Positions 35,201-50,200 of a stretch of DNA of 64,000 nucleotides are shown piece by piece. The position numbers were made by a program, and so were the translations under genes. This DNA comes from Hyposmocoma kahamanoa (Eukaryota > Arthropoda > Insecta > Lepidoptera > Cosmopterigidae). Below the pieces are notes generated by a model, which worked only from the letters and a program-made list of their open reading frames with translations, was not told the DNA's origin and did no database searches. The stretch's first letter is position 1; each line of letters starts with the position of its first letter. The stretch is from contig NW_020654080.1 in assembly GCF_003589595.1 (NCBI RefSeq), forward strand, positions 11,001,698 through 11,065,697, read 5' to 3'.

Positions 35201-38200
35201 GGTAGTAATGCTCATATTACTGTGTTTCGGTTCTGACGGTATAAGGTCCTGGTGAAATTGCAGACACATGAGGCTTGTCAACTATGCCTTTGGCTGACGG
35301 GCGCAGTGCAATGCCCCTCAAATCTTTGCGATTAAATGCTCTAAGTGGCACTGCAACTTCTATGGACAGGCGTCGTTTAGCACTAGACGCACAACTTGTT
35401 CGTCCTGTCACTTGGAATCATAAAAAATCTTCTAAAACCGAATGGCGTATACTCCTATTCCTCCGTTATTATTACCAACTTCCTGTATACCTTGGATTTA
35501 TTTCCGCGAGGAGCAGATAACAACGCCTGCGCAAACATTCCCACTAAGGGTCCTTATCAGGGAGTCCCCGGGATGTCACCCCTCACACCCTTGGATTTAC
35601 CTGCCTGTTCATGATTAATTAGTTTAGGAAGTCCTGTGAAAAAAGAATTTGAATATTAGTAGAAGTGACTTATTACAACAAATAGTTAGAAGCACATTTA
35701 TAATAGGTATATAGATGTGATCCCACTTCTGTACGGGCTATATTTGAAGCCTTTGTCGCTGTCAGTCCGTGATGTAAGTGTCGCTGGGCATATGTAAAAT
35801 ATCTCGGTTATCATTATCATCATCATAAGCCCATTTACACATCCCACAGCTGTGCATGGGTCTCGTAGTGTTTTGGCCATAGTCCGCCACGCTGGCCCAA
35901 TGCGGATTGGGATCTTCATACGTTTTCCGAGAGCTGTGAACCTTCTTCTTCCACGTGCAGGTTTCATCACGATATTTTCTTTCAGCGAAAAGCTCCTTAT
36001 AAATGTCTAATTAAATTCGCACATGAATTCAGAGACACTCAAAAGATCAATTCCGAGATCTTAGTTATTACCGTTATTTAAAACGATAAGATTTAGAAAA
36101 AAGATATTCGTCGTTGGATGTCATAAGTGTGGCGTCAGTCATCACTAAACAATGCTAAAGAAAACAAAATATTTCTTTTAACCCATTGATTCCTTAAGAG
36201 CATCATTTGTTTCGAATTCCCGGCGCGCTTAGTTCAAAGCTCCCGCAGATTAAGATTTCCTCGCCTGCGCAAGCGCAGCACCGCTGCGATCAAACACGTC
36301 GGTTTGCGCAGCGATTGGAGCCTACTAATTGGGGGCGCAAACAGCGCGGCTGTACGCATTCACAGGTGCCGCCCGGAACTTGCACCCCTGTTTGTACAGG
36401 CCACTTCGCGCGCACTTTGACATTACGACTTACTCTATTGTATGCTTTGAATGCCATTTGGATGTAAAATTACCACCAACAGTACGAAGAAAATATCCTT
36501 ATGGACGAACCACCCTTACGAGACTTTCAAGAGAAAAATAACACTAGCGCTTATTGGTCGTTACCGTCACTTGTTTTGAATGATATTGCGAGCTATATAA
36601 AAATAAGATTATAATAACAACGATGTCTTTGAATTGAAATTAACAATATATTTACTCTAAATTCATTTAAATTCAATTCCCGTCTGTTCTACTCTTTGTA
36701 GAAATACTCTATGCAATTAGCAGTATGGTCGGTAGTCGGTTAGGTATAACTATCATTTGAAATTTAAGAGTTTAATGATTGTTATTTCTATAGTAAGTAT
36801 TCTATCACTGTTCCATATAGTGGAAAAGGTCCTACCTATATAATTTATAACCTATTACTTACCTATATAATTATTACATAATTTTTAATCGAAGAGATAC
36901 GGCTCTACACTCTACGGTGTCTCCATAGCGGCGAATACCTACAAATTGCCGACGGCTTTACTTTTTCGATACAGTTTTAAATATTTATGTTATTTTATAT
37001 GTTATATGTTTTGTATTGAAGAATGAAGTCTTTTTATTATAGTTTCATTTTCTATAATTACTGTTAGTCATTGTCATGCTTTAACTTAGTAACTATGAAG
37101 TATCAATACCGTCATTGTGCCACATCAATTTGCAGTCTATAGCTTGCCTTTGGTGACCAAACCACGCGTGGCAAACTGTTAACAATTACAAGCACATGGG
37201 ACTTTTCAACTTATGTCTCAGGGTAAAGAGCGCAATGACAGTGCCTCTTCTTTGCACAGACGTGTCACTTACCCCCAGACGCACGACTTCTTCGTTCCAA
37301 AAATTGATATCTAGGTACCATGTAATAATTTGTGATTGAGTACGTCATGACTCACATAGTTTGCGAATTTTCGTAAAATGCTAAAAAGGCTCGCCACGTG
37401 GTAGGGAACTTAATTATTTAGGCTCTTACATTTAAACTCTTTTCCATTTGTAGCAATAGAGCCTAGCAAGGGCCAATATTGACAAAGTGTAATCTCGGGG
37501 AACGGTTAGCGTGCGCGCGGTAATGCAAGCGAGTTAACACCGCTCTTCATTACCGGCCCCGGCTGCCTATTTGGAACCTTCCACGCGCTAAATGTTATTC
37601 GCGATGCCTTACCATGAGTTTCCATTAGTAACTATACGTACTGGTACTGCTCGTAATTATGGATATGACCGTTACGGCGCTATATAGATACACACCTAGT
37701 CGTATTGTAAACATTAATAATGAGATTTTGAAAACAAATACAACCAAGAATAGTCCTTAATTGGGATTGGGAAATTCACATGGCACGTTTGTCACTGCAA
37801 TTCAAATAAAAGAGACAGGTACACTAATTCTTCAATGCATTCGTGGGAATGAAACACATGAACAGCCCCATATTGTTCTACATTAGTTTTAACTATAGTG
37901 ACCCTCCCTATCGACCCTTAGGGAATACGAGAAGGGCACTATTCGCTACTACACTTCGATGTTCGGGTTCTGACTCCAGATCAGCCAGTATACCGGGTTG
38001 TCACAGACCGTTGTCATTGTCTTCATCTGGTTCTCAAGAGGCTAGTGCCTCGGGTGAGCCACCCCGGGTGCACGTACAGTACCCTCCCTATTTTCATGAT
38101 AGGTACCGGAGCTGTAGGCACGAAATGCGCAACGGGACTTCCCGTTGCGCACTGCACAACTAACGATTGCCACCACTAAGCCGTCAACTCTTAAGTCCAC

Positions 38201-41200
38201 TACCAAATCTCCTCATTGGTGGCGGCGCAGTAAAGCACGCTCACTTCCCGACGCCGAAAAACGTCTCTCCAGTTCCCAATAACCTAATCGAATGGCGAGA
38301 CCGGAGGATATCTAGGTTATCTCTGGGCTAGTGCCGGAGATGTCGGTCGCAGTGTCGTGCGACAATGTCCGGACATTGCTTCCAACTTAAAGGACCACTC
38401 ACGTGACTCACACGTTCCTCGCTTCTGGCCCTCAATTAAACTGCTACTAAGACGCGTTAGCTACGCACGAGATAGTCGCCTCGGCCACACGCCACCGGGG
38501 CACACAAACATTTCCGTCTCTGCAGCTCACCATAAACTCCAGCGAGTCCATACCCAAGTCCGGGTCCGCCAGAGACGCCTGTGAAGGCGTATCACTTACG
38601 AAGGGCCTGGCCTTGACGCCCGCTGTACCCTTGGTCTTACCAGCGAGCCCGTAGTCTCTCAGGAATACCCTGTCTCTCGGGTCAGTAGATACACATAAAC
38701 ATATCAATCATAACAAGAAACTCGACTGTAAGGGCCAACGCAAATTGGCAAACGGGGGAAAAGCATCGTAGAGTTTTGAGAAATGAGGGATATCCCTTAT
38801 GATACCACGAGCGTCCGCCAGCGTACCGCAGAGTCCGCTGAAAACGTATCAACCGCCGAATGCCGCCGGTCGCTCGGGTTTGATTCTGTAGGGGTTTTCG
38901 ACTAAGTAGTCGAAAAGTCCCCGGAGCATTGCGGAGTCTTGATTTACTCTGACGAGAAAGTGCAGCGAAATTGAAAGCCCTTGCTATCTATCTATTATCA
39001 CGCTATTCACAGTGAGTAATAGATGCCCGTCCCCGTTCTCTTATAAGGAGATGTGTGGTATAGGCACCTCCCCTTAATCTTACTTGCTTACCTACTAGTA
39101 GTACTAATGACATAAATATGTCAAGGATATAAGTAATATGGACACAGATGCGTTCCCATGCGTCACGTCACCACGTCTGCGTAGGAGTGGACTAATTGAC
39201 TCGATGAAAGTAAATCAAGGACTTACATTAAAGCGATACATAAAATTATCGGAGCACTCGATATTTTGTTGCGCTGGTCAAGGATTGTACTTTAAAACAG
39301 TTATTGGTACACCTCAAAATTTACACTGTACCTAATGAAATATCAATCTACAGCCTAAAACAGGTTACCTACACTTGGTTTGCTTTATTTATATGGATAA
39401 ATCTTCAGTTTTGGTATCTATGTGCACATGACTTACATTAATAAATAATATCTCGCGATGTAGAAGACGTTGTCAACTTCGATACAGTTTTGTTTGAAAA
39501 AGAAAAGGTGGTACACGTTCTGATTTTAAAAGATTTGTGTTCATTTAACATTATAACTATTCCGTATTTTTGTTATGTCCGTAGCTTCTGTCTACCCAGG
39601 CAGAGTTTAGGGTCCTGCAGTTGCTACGATCCTGACATGCCGAAGGTACCATACCTTCGTTGCTTCGACTAACATTCTATTTATTTCGTCTTGTATCTAG
39701 TTAAGAAAAGTACGCTGACGTCAATGTTTGCGCACGGCGATTAAAATTTGCTAAAATAACTAACGAATTGGCCTCCGAATATTTAATATCGGCGGGATGG
39801 AAGGGGAGACATAAAAACAAACAAATTTTACAAATCGATCCAATTTCATAAAACATTTTTTTTTAAGATACAACAAGCACGCATTCATGCCCGAGATGTA
39901 ATAAGGCCATATCTGCAAAAAGTTTTTAGGTGAAGTTTTTGTTAAAATTTTTTGTTAACTTGTATACACCTAAATAGGAGAGTTATAAAATTCCATATAC
40001 TTAACATACTTAATTTTTAGGACCTTCATATAATAAAAGCACTTTTGATATATGACCATATATGTTGATTTATCATATGAAGGTTACGATTGACACCCAT
40101 GTCATTTCACATTGATTTACAGGACTTTAAGACTACTTTGAGAATAATCTTCACTGTTCGACCAAATAGTTATAACAGTTCAGAGGGACCCTTAACGGTC
40201 TGTGCAATTATTAAGGGGTGATTATACCCATTAATACGAAAAAAAATATACTGTCAATACCTCTCTGAAATAGAAATTAAATCTGGTTTCCATACATTGG
40301 GGTCGAACGGTATAAACGAAAGTACTTAAAAACTCTGTACGAATTTTTTTCAGCGGGATCCTCATAGTATTAAAAGTTGGTCGTGTTTATGGGCATAATC
40401 ATCACCTAAAAATCTCGCAGCTCTTATGGGATGACCCTGTTTAATATTGATAGTGTTCTAAGTACAGAAGCAGTACTAAAACTTCCGGGATGTAGGACCA
40501 ATCACGCTTGCAGTGGGATAGTATTCGCAGAAACTACATTGGTTTATCAATATACATTTACAAGTAAATAATATACTCGGTAAGCTACGCCCTTATTTAT
40601 TACTCACTTTGTGCATTGTACATTGACCACGACCTACACAATTAAGATAATTTAGGCAAATAAAGCCTGCGAATTCAAAAGTAGATTTAATTTTATTTTC
40701 AATGGCTGAATGCCTCCGTGGCCGAACGGGTACCACGCCGGACTGCCACGCAGAGGTCCCAGGATATTTTTATTCCCGGGCCAGGAGAAATATTTGTATG
40801 GCTTACATTTATTTCTCTCGTGAGTTTGAGTGTACTTTGTGGTTGTCTATGTATGTGTCCATAGCACCCGCGACACTGGGATTCCCTAGTGCGGGGCTAG
40901 GTTGAGTGTGTGCGTTATTATTATTATTATTTTTAATGGCACAATATGCAAAATATATCCATATATAGATAGAACTGACAAAAGAACGTAATAACGCGGT
41001 GGCGGCTTTTCTGCGCCTGTACATGTTCATAGTTCCTGTTTCAACGTATGGGAGAATCCAGCCCTTCAATATAGTCCGATAAAATGTCTCACAATGGAAT
41101 TCCAATACTTGATAAAATTGTTAATTGATAAGGCACCCCTTTCTCGAGGGCTTCCCCATTTTCCCAGGCCCTCGAACCAGGTGTGCTGTAGTATCTCCTA

Positions 41201-44200
41201 ATTACATGCCTAATAAAATACCCTTTATCTCTAAAATGTGGTCGAGGTGCCACTAGGGCAATCACTGCCCTTTAGAATGTCGGCGTTAACTTTTACCGAC
41301 CTTTAACCCCTTGTTGACTTTAAAAAAAATAGTATTATGTCACCCAAAAATCTAAAATTCAGTAAATCCTAGCATTAAAAATATACGTCATTGCGCACGA
41401 ATGTCCTCTAAGGAGAGAGTTTGAAAAGAATATATAGTTTGGTATACAGTTTAGAACAGCGTTTTCCAATTGGTGGGTCGCGACCCGGCACCGGGCCATC
41501 AAAATAAAATACCGGGTCGCAACATTCAAAATACCTACGCAAATAACTACTATCGATCGACGCATCGTACGAGTAAATATTCGTAAACGGCGCCTGACAA
41601 CTGACTGACAAGAGAGCACCAGCAAGAACGACAGCCGAAGAAATATTTAACTTGATTATATATTGACTACAATAACATTATTTTACTTAATGTAACCAGC
41701 TTGGGTTTAAAATTATTGAGTGGGTCATTAAGAAGCAGTATGAAAATTACCGGGCCATGGCAGAAGAATGTTTCGGAAACACTGATTTAGAATTAAAATT
41801 ATGTAAGTATTTTTACCCATCATCTTCAATATTTACTGTTGAAGATGATGGGTAAAAAAACTACATTTGGTTTTTAGGCAGGTAAAAAAATGTGCAACTG
41901 AATTTGATTGGAATCGATGGATTCAGCCAATTTCGATGATTTTCACTCAAGGTGATGTTGATTTAACATCGTTTGTAGCCTCAAAACAAATACCATACAT
42001 ATAAATAGCGTTGATACTTAAAATTTAGCCTTCTTCACGAAACATTTCTTATTTTGTGCCCTATTCTAAAGTCATTCGTCGGCTACTGTTAGTTTTACAG
42101 CGCTGTTATTTATTTTATAGCCCACAGTAACGAGCACTAAAGATAACTGTCCCGCCTGATGGGGATGTTTACAAGATTCCAGCCTCTCACCACTGAGGGA
42201 GAGTATACTACCCCATTTCACTGCAACTTTGTGGCTTGTATGAAAAATACTATACACATACAAGTAACAGTTTTTAATTAATGTTTTGTAACTTAGAACA
42301 ATTTAATGTTATGTATAACTGAAATTATTCGTAAACATTATGAAAGTACAAGTTTCTTTTGTTTTGTGTTATGAATGTCTCAGTGTCACCCTAATCTCTT
42401 TTAATAAATGGTGTATTTAATAATGTAACTTTAAATGCTCATTGCAATGTAAGCTGATGAAAAAGGTATATCAGTAACGAATAATATGCCATTGAAATAT
42501 GTGTGACGTGCTTATTGATGTTCATAACTAGTTAGCAAAGTCTTGGCAAGTCCATTTATATGTAGAGGTCGGTCAACAACTGTCCAGCATAACGTTCCAT
42601 CAGTAAATTTACGAACTTAGCAGGGCGGCACGCGCGCACATCGAAAGCAGAAATAGCGTGGGCGGGCCGCACAGATGACAGCTCGCTGGCGGTTTACGAC
42701 TTCCTCAGCCAATGGCCTCCGTACTTAAGTTTTCACTCAGCCTAAATTGGCATACTAGAATTTAGAAAATGTTATACTTTTGCAACAGAGGCTATGGTGA
42801 GGACGAGAATTAAGCTTTTGCTGATCTAATAAGTTTATTTAAGGTTTGTACGTTATTGTCTGTCCATATAATTGTTTTGTTAACTACTGTAACTTTTTTA
42901 AATAAAAAATAACCGACCTCAAAAGTTCGTGGAATTACATCTATTTGCTAAGTTTCACCGGATTCTTCCCCCAGTTTGCCTCCCTTAGAGGTGGAATATT
43001 TTATTCAAATTCAAATGGGACCAATGCTGAGAATTCTGCATTGGTCCCATTTGAATAAAATATTTGAATGAAATCTTTCGAACGAAAAAGAATCATCAAA
43101 ATCAGTTCACAAATTTTTGAGTTATCACGTAACATACATGCAAAAAAATACAGTTGAATTGAGAACCTCTTTCTTTTTTTGAAGTCAGTTAAAAATAGAA
43201 AATTGTTCGTTTTAAATATTTTGTTTGACTAGTCAATGACTACAACTAAACTGTTATAATTATTAATGCAAAGATCGAACACTCAGAGAAAATTCCTTCG
43301 ATCCGGCCGGATAGTATAATTAGTGGAATAATTTCACAAAAAATAATTGAATATCAATTCAATAAAAATTTAAAATAGTGCGTAGGTGTGGTGCCGTAAA
43401 ATGATAAAAGAGTTTAATGGAGGACAATTATTGGCTGTATATAACATCGTGACATGTGACGAAACCTGGGTGTACTGCTTTAAACCGGAAAAAAAATCCA
43501 GTCCGCAGAATGGGTCTTTCCTTTTGAAGATTCGCCGACGAAAAAAGTCGGAGCACGGAAAATGATTGCTCTTTCTTCGGAAAATCATGACATTTCACTA
43601 ATATAGCGCTTGAAGACCAAAGGGTAGTGACTACTGATTGGTGTGTGAATACCTGCTTGCCCAGAGTGTTAGAAAAAGTTCGCGAAAAGCGTCCCCGAAG
43701 CAATATCGTTCTTCACTTCTTCTTCTTTTTATTTCCAAAAATGAGAGATAAACTTGGAGGTTTTCGATTTACAAGCCCGGAAGCGGCGGTGAATGCGTTT
43801 CGAGAAGCCATTGAAGAGGTCCCCACGGTCGCACTGCCTTTCACAATGGTTCCAACGAATGCAAAATTGTGCGAATAGCAAGGCAATATACTTTGAAAAA
43901 CAAAATTGTGACCTATTAAAAAAATCAGGAGTAGGTATTGTAGGTATTTCAGGCATTTAGTTAAACTTCAGGCTTGAAGTTTTACTATAAATGTTAGTAA
44001 GTGTAATGCGTTCACATTTCTTAATATGGCGAAGTGCTATGGAGTGGTATTCTCTGCCTGCAGACTTATTTCCTGAACGCTATCAACTAGCTTTTTCAAA
44101 ACGAGAGCGAATAGGCGTTAAATAGATGTGCGGGCTCCATCGTCGACCTCGTCGTCGCTTTCCAAATGCGCTCTTTTTTATGTTTAAGTATAAAAAACGA

Positions 44201-47200
44201 TTTAATAAATAACAAGTAGTTTATTTCACTTTAAATTACAATTTAAATAATTCTAGTTAAGACAGATAAGTATTCAAATGCCAATCAATACTAAAGAAGG
44301 TGAATGAATTATAACACAAGCTAGTTGACACTATTATCAGCACACCAGTGACTTCGCATTTTTGTACACTAGCTAGTTTACACTAGTGTAGGTACATTAA
44401 GCCAGTGTAAAAGCCCCTTGATTCGTCGATACCGCGCGTGCCTAAATATTACAACAATATTAGTGAAACCAAAACAATGGCCAGCACGCCTGCCTTACCT
44501 ACTCAGCGCACACCGTTAAAATATCGCTGTCGCCACCGAAAACGTGACACGTGGAAATAATTTTGGCAATAATTTATACAAGCTTTAAAATGTCAGGTAG
44601 CTTTGGTAAGTAAATCGAAAATCAACAGGTTTTTTTAAAGACTTGTAGATCAAATTACATCCATCAAATATATTCGTATGATAAACATACACATACCGTA
44701 CGTTTTTTTTATGATAACAAATAACGGGTCGAAGAAGTCGAACGCCTGGTGGTAAGCAGCACGCATGTTCATAACAGTTGCAGTGCCACTACGAGCTTTA
44801 AATCGCCAAGACCTGTGGGACACTATTCCACTGCACCCGTCTCCCTGAGATATAAGTTGACAAGTCCCATGTGCCCTATAATTTCACCAGCACCCTTTTC
44901 CTTCAAAACCGGAACGCAATAATGCTCACATAACATCTTGGCAGCAGAAATAGGAGGTGGCAGTCCTTCCCGGGAAGAATTCTTTCACAAGGAGCTCCAC
45001 TGCTATTAAAACACGCACTTAAACATGGGCAATGTTAATATCGCATGTAGGTACTTCAATCAATCCGATGACTACGTTCGTAAATCGTTTGTTGTATTTA
45101 AAAAAAATATATACTTAATTCTGTATGATTTGTTCCAGATGCCTTTGTTTCATTAGAACACTGTGGACTAACACAGCTGTTTAGAAAAGGTTTCTTAAAT
45201 TACTTTAGTGATTCTTATCTATTTCTTGGTTATTTAACTGTCACGTATTCGGTAAAAGTTACATACTAAAATCTAAACTACTAAATACTAAAACAAATTT
45301 GAATAACTGAGGAGGTTTGAATGCTCTTTGACGCATGGAATGGTAAATGAAACGGTAAGGGTGTTGGTGAAATTACAGACATATGGGACTTGTCAACTTT
45401 TGTCTCAGGGTGACGGGTGCGGTGGCAGTGCCCCTCAGATCTTTGGGATTTAAAGCTCCGAGTGCACTGCAACTGATATAGACCAGCGTGTCGCTTATAA
45501 CCAAGATCGCAACTTGTTTGTCCTGTCTCTTAGTATCGTAAAAAAATCCCCAATCATCATTAGGTCGGCGTGATAGACCAAAATCTAAACGCTCTCTCGT
45601 TAGGGGAAACCGGTCCCAGACCCAAGAGGGTTGATGATGACGACGATGTGATGAAGTAGATACGTATCAGCAACTAACATTCTCATTAGCCTGAATCAAT
45701 TGTAATGAAGTAAGTAGGTGCCGACCACAGACTGTACCTACAATTTAAGTAGGTACAATATAAATAGCATACCGGCCTCTCCTTCTTCTTGTGCTTATGG
45801 ATGCTGGTCGTATACTGAATAGCATTGCCCAAAATCAGTCTTGGTCTTAGTCTTGCAAAAACGTAAGACCAAAACCAAGACCAAGTCCAAATAAATGTAA
45901 GGTGCAAGGTTTGTACAAGAACAAGACTGAGTCAAAAAAATCTGCAAGACGCAAGAGTCTCTAAGATTTTGTTTTTAGATTTTTATTGTTATTTTTTTCA
46001 TTTTTATTGTTTTTTATTTATTTATATATAATGCAAATAGAATTACATATACATCAAACAGTATTTTATAAACTTAAAATAGGTTTTTTCAAATACCGTT
46101 TTTCCAAATATTTATGTACAGTCAATGGCAAGTCAACCATCAAAAACTTTAAAAAAATTATTTATTTGATATTGAAGTCTATGACTACTCGATGACGTCA
46201 TGAAAATGCAAGATGACTCGTTAGTGTTGCCGTGCACATTTTGACGCTGTCTTATTCTCTACTACATGGAAAAATATTTTTAAATTATAGTTTAAAGAAT
46301 AGTTATTAATCGTAAAACTTTTTACGACACCAGTCATCGTCAATCATCATGATAAATGCGGTTCACGATAATCGGCAATATTATTACTTAATATTTATGA
46401 ATTAGCAATAGGTAATTACAAGACTTGCGAGACTCTTGTAGCAAGACCAAGACTGAATTTGCAATATCAAGACCCATACCAAGTCCAGGTATACTGACGC
46501 AAGACCAATACCAACATTGAGTTAGTCTCGTCTCGGCCTTGCCTTTGGGCAACACTATGATGATGAAGTCTACTTTTCTAATACTAACTCAAAGTATTTG
46601 TATCATTCTTAACGGACTTACAAATCATTTAAGCTTCATAAGAGCACTAAGTATTATACTAATGATGGTAAAGCCGGTGTATATTAAACGAACGATCCGG
46701 TCCAGATGCTTTACGTGTTTTATTACACGGTGATTACCAATAAAAAATCATTAACAATGATTTCTAGTCACTCTACACGTGCGTCTGTCATAGCTGACAA
46801 ATCTGACAATAAATCATAACTCGGCAATAAAACTTTTTGTCACCGTCTGTCGTTCAATCTCCCTTTAAACCCTTTTCTAATTAAAATCTGAGAACACATC
46901 TATAATAACGCAAGGAACTGATTTATTATCGCTCATTTTGACTCTTGAAGTTTTATGTTATGTGGAAATTAATTTCCGCGTGTTTACGGAGGTAATCTTT
47001 GTTCTGTACTCAACAAACTGAAAAAAAATCTATTTTATTTTTAAATTACCGTGTGCATAACAGCACAACATTATTATGAGGCGGAAACAACATAGATTAA
47101 AAGTTTTAGTATAACGAAACTTAATTCTTCGTATGTAGTCGTTATGAGTTACGCCGAAAATAAAAATAATACACCTAAGTTCATGATGTATCAAGTAGCT

Positions 47201-50200
47201 TAGAGCAACCGAAGTGCCAGAGAAACGCGAGTTTTATCAACGTTTGTCAGAGGCCGAGATGTTACTAACCAGATGCCGCGGCCGCCACTGCTGCGCGGTG
47301 GGTCTCATATAGACCCCGCTCCCTTTATAGCTCACATACTTGTATAAAAGTTTCAAGCATTGTACTGCGCTGCGCTTAATTTATTATATGGATTTATTAT
47401 CCATAAAACACGTATCATTAGCTAACCGCGTCAACATCAGTATTTCCTTCTTCAAATGTTCATACTTCAGCAATTTATGTACCAATTGGCAGAGATTTAT
47501 AATACCTAGTTACTGTCTAAGTACCTACATGTAACTTTTATGAAAATTGCAACTGACAAATCAGAAACATAATTTAATTAAAAGCTTGTATATTATAAGC
47601 ATAGCAATAATTTTATAGCTCGTAGCATTTCTTATTCCAAATCTCCGTTTCAAACGCCACATAATCAAATTCTGGCTAGTAAAAATATTGGTTTGTAGAA
47701 CTCGTTCCCGGTAATAAACAAGGAAGCCGCTAGAGTTTCGGCGAAGCCCGAGGTAATTATTGCTCACATATTATTGCTTCCCGAGAGTAATCCGTTAGAA
47801 ATCGATCGCGTTTTAGTGGCGTGTCAGTGTTGGAAAAAAACATAATTTATTGTCCGCATTGAGATCGCGAGGAAACCCGAACAGCGGTAGAAAATAAAAA
47901 AGTAATAAAATAAGAGAGGTTTACGAGTGTAAAATGACGTGAGGCCACTCGGCCTGTTTGTCGACACGTACCACTGTTTACCAATACATGCTCCAAGAGC
48001 ATTTCTTGGACTGAGACTTACAATCTTACGAACTGAAAACTTTTAAGAAGGCCAATGTGAAGCTCCTTAAATTGCGTTTGCCACACTGGTCTTCACTATT
48101 TTTATTTGATTCAGTCATAGTGAAACACATATGTACAGTTTTAAAATTAGATCCTGACGGCGATTTCGTAAGATTTAAAAAGTACGTGTATATACCAGAT
48201 TAGGCAAATATAATTTATCCACATCAAAATCCGGGATAAAACAACATACATGCAAAAGTTTCACTTAAGCATACCTACCTTAATATTAGTGGATTGATCA
48301 TATACACCTCTTGTATTTGACTCCTAGCTTTCAAATTTTTTCGAACAGCTTTATAGGCACTACAAAGGGTTAAGTCATTGTATACAACGACGCACTGGAG
48401 AAGTCGTAATTTATTTTGTTTATAGTCGTCGCCTGATGGCTTTGGTTGCCTTGTAATTATCGCGCGCGCACGCCGAAAGCTAAACCAATTTGACTTGCGC
48501 CCGCGCCGCCCGTCAAGTGCGCATTTTCGATTGTTTATGTCAACATTAGCTTTTTGTTTCACCGTGACTTGGGCCTAATCTTAAACTATTTACAACTCTT
48601 ATGTATTGTATCAATATGGGAGCTAATTTTGTAAACCAACTTTCGGCTCTTATACCTAAGTTTTGAGTTTTGAAATGTTTGACACGATGTTAAGGTTCCG
48701 CTTTATTTTTTATTGTTTAAAGACTTCTACAGTCTCCCCATTTCTGAAGATGACGTGATAAGTTTCTGTTAGTACAATTTCTTTTGACGACGCTTAATGC
48801 AAGCATCATCAGAAGAAACGAAAGATGGAAAGAAAGGTTTAAAAATATATACGTAGTATTTTGACAACTCTGGCATATAATAAATTATGCACTATTAATA
48901 AATTTATTAACCAGGCTTTTTAATGTCAATAGTTTCAGTCAATTTGAATTTTTTTTCAGACTGTCTTATCTTATAAGTGCCTTAGAATTGAATGTTAAGT
49001 ATAAAGAGAGACCTACCATTGTTGTCCGTATCTACTGTTAGCAGTATAAAACTAGTGATTTATACAATGATGTCGGTATTATTAAATGTTAGTTTGTTTG
49101 ACAGGGGTGGCGGTTGCATGAGGCGCAAGCATGTAAAGAGGCCGATGAACGCGTTCATGGTGTTCGCGCAGGCAATGCGCCGGCGCCTTTCAGAGCAGCG
49201 ACCCTCGCTACACAACGCTGAGCTTAGCAAGTCGCTTGGATCTATGTGGAAGTAAGTGGAAATGTGCTTTCTATGCAATACTGCGTACATACTCAGATGT
49301 GAGACTTGATGCTAGAAAGTCATTACTGACAATATCTAACATCTCCTATTCAACACAGTATATACCTGCACTAATAATCTTGCTTTCATATTTGAGACCG
49401 TAGTTGCCCATGACGTGGTTGTTTCGTTGCACATCAAAGGACATAGGTACCTCTTACTATCTAAAGGTATCTATCTAAAGACACTTACGGGATGTTTGCA
49501 ATAATTTATTGATAAATTATTGTATAATTTGAGAATTCAGTTCTTTAAGAATCGTCACCACCAGAAAAGAAAGAGGCCGTGAAAGTAAAGGGAGCGTTGC
49601 GGGAGAGGGGCAAAGGCGGAGCTGCGCGTGCGGCATCCAGCAGCGTTCGTGCATCGATTGTTTACTCATTAAAATGCTATCACCGCTAACTGTGCCGATA
49701 ACATCTCTAACTGTCTCTGGTTCATTCGGCCGCTCTCGAATAAAAAATTGTTGAAACCAATTCGCGTGACACGAGAGAAACAGGATCGTTCGTCCCAATC
49801 ACGATGATTAAACGTTTTCGCTATTAAACTCTATCACAAGATGCACATCACTTAGCGTTTAATTTTCTCTTATAAAATTGTCTTCTTCAATTTTGATGGA
49901 AAGTTTACCAAACAAGATTCATACTTTTTAATTATGTAAATTTCAATCAACATGATATTTTCTGTATTAGGCACCTGTGCTGGATTATCGCTGTAGGTTT
50001 ATAGCTAAGCCAGTCGCAGAAACATTACACCATCTATGTATGCTAACTGGATGTCGAAACTAGTGTATTGCATCAAATGTTGTAACAGAGTCTTAGGCCA
50101 CCCGCATACTCGGCGCTTGGCCGGTCCAGTATTATGACATGAGAATGACGTGTCGGAGCTATGCGGGCGAACCCTCGAATCATCAAAGAAAACAGTCGGT

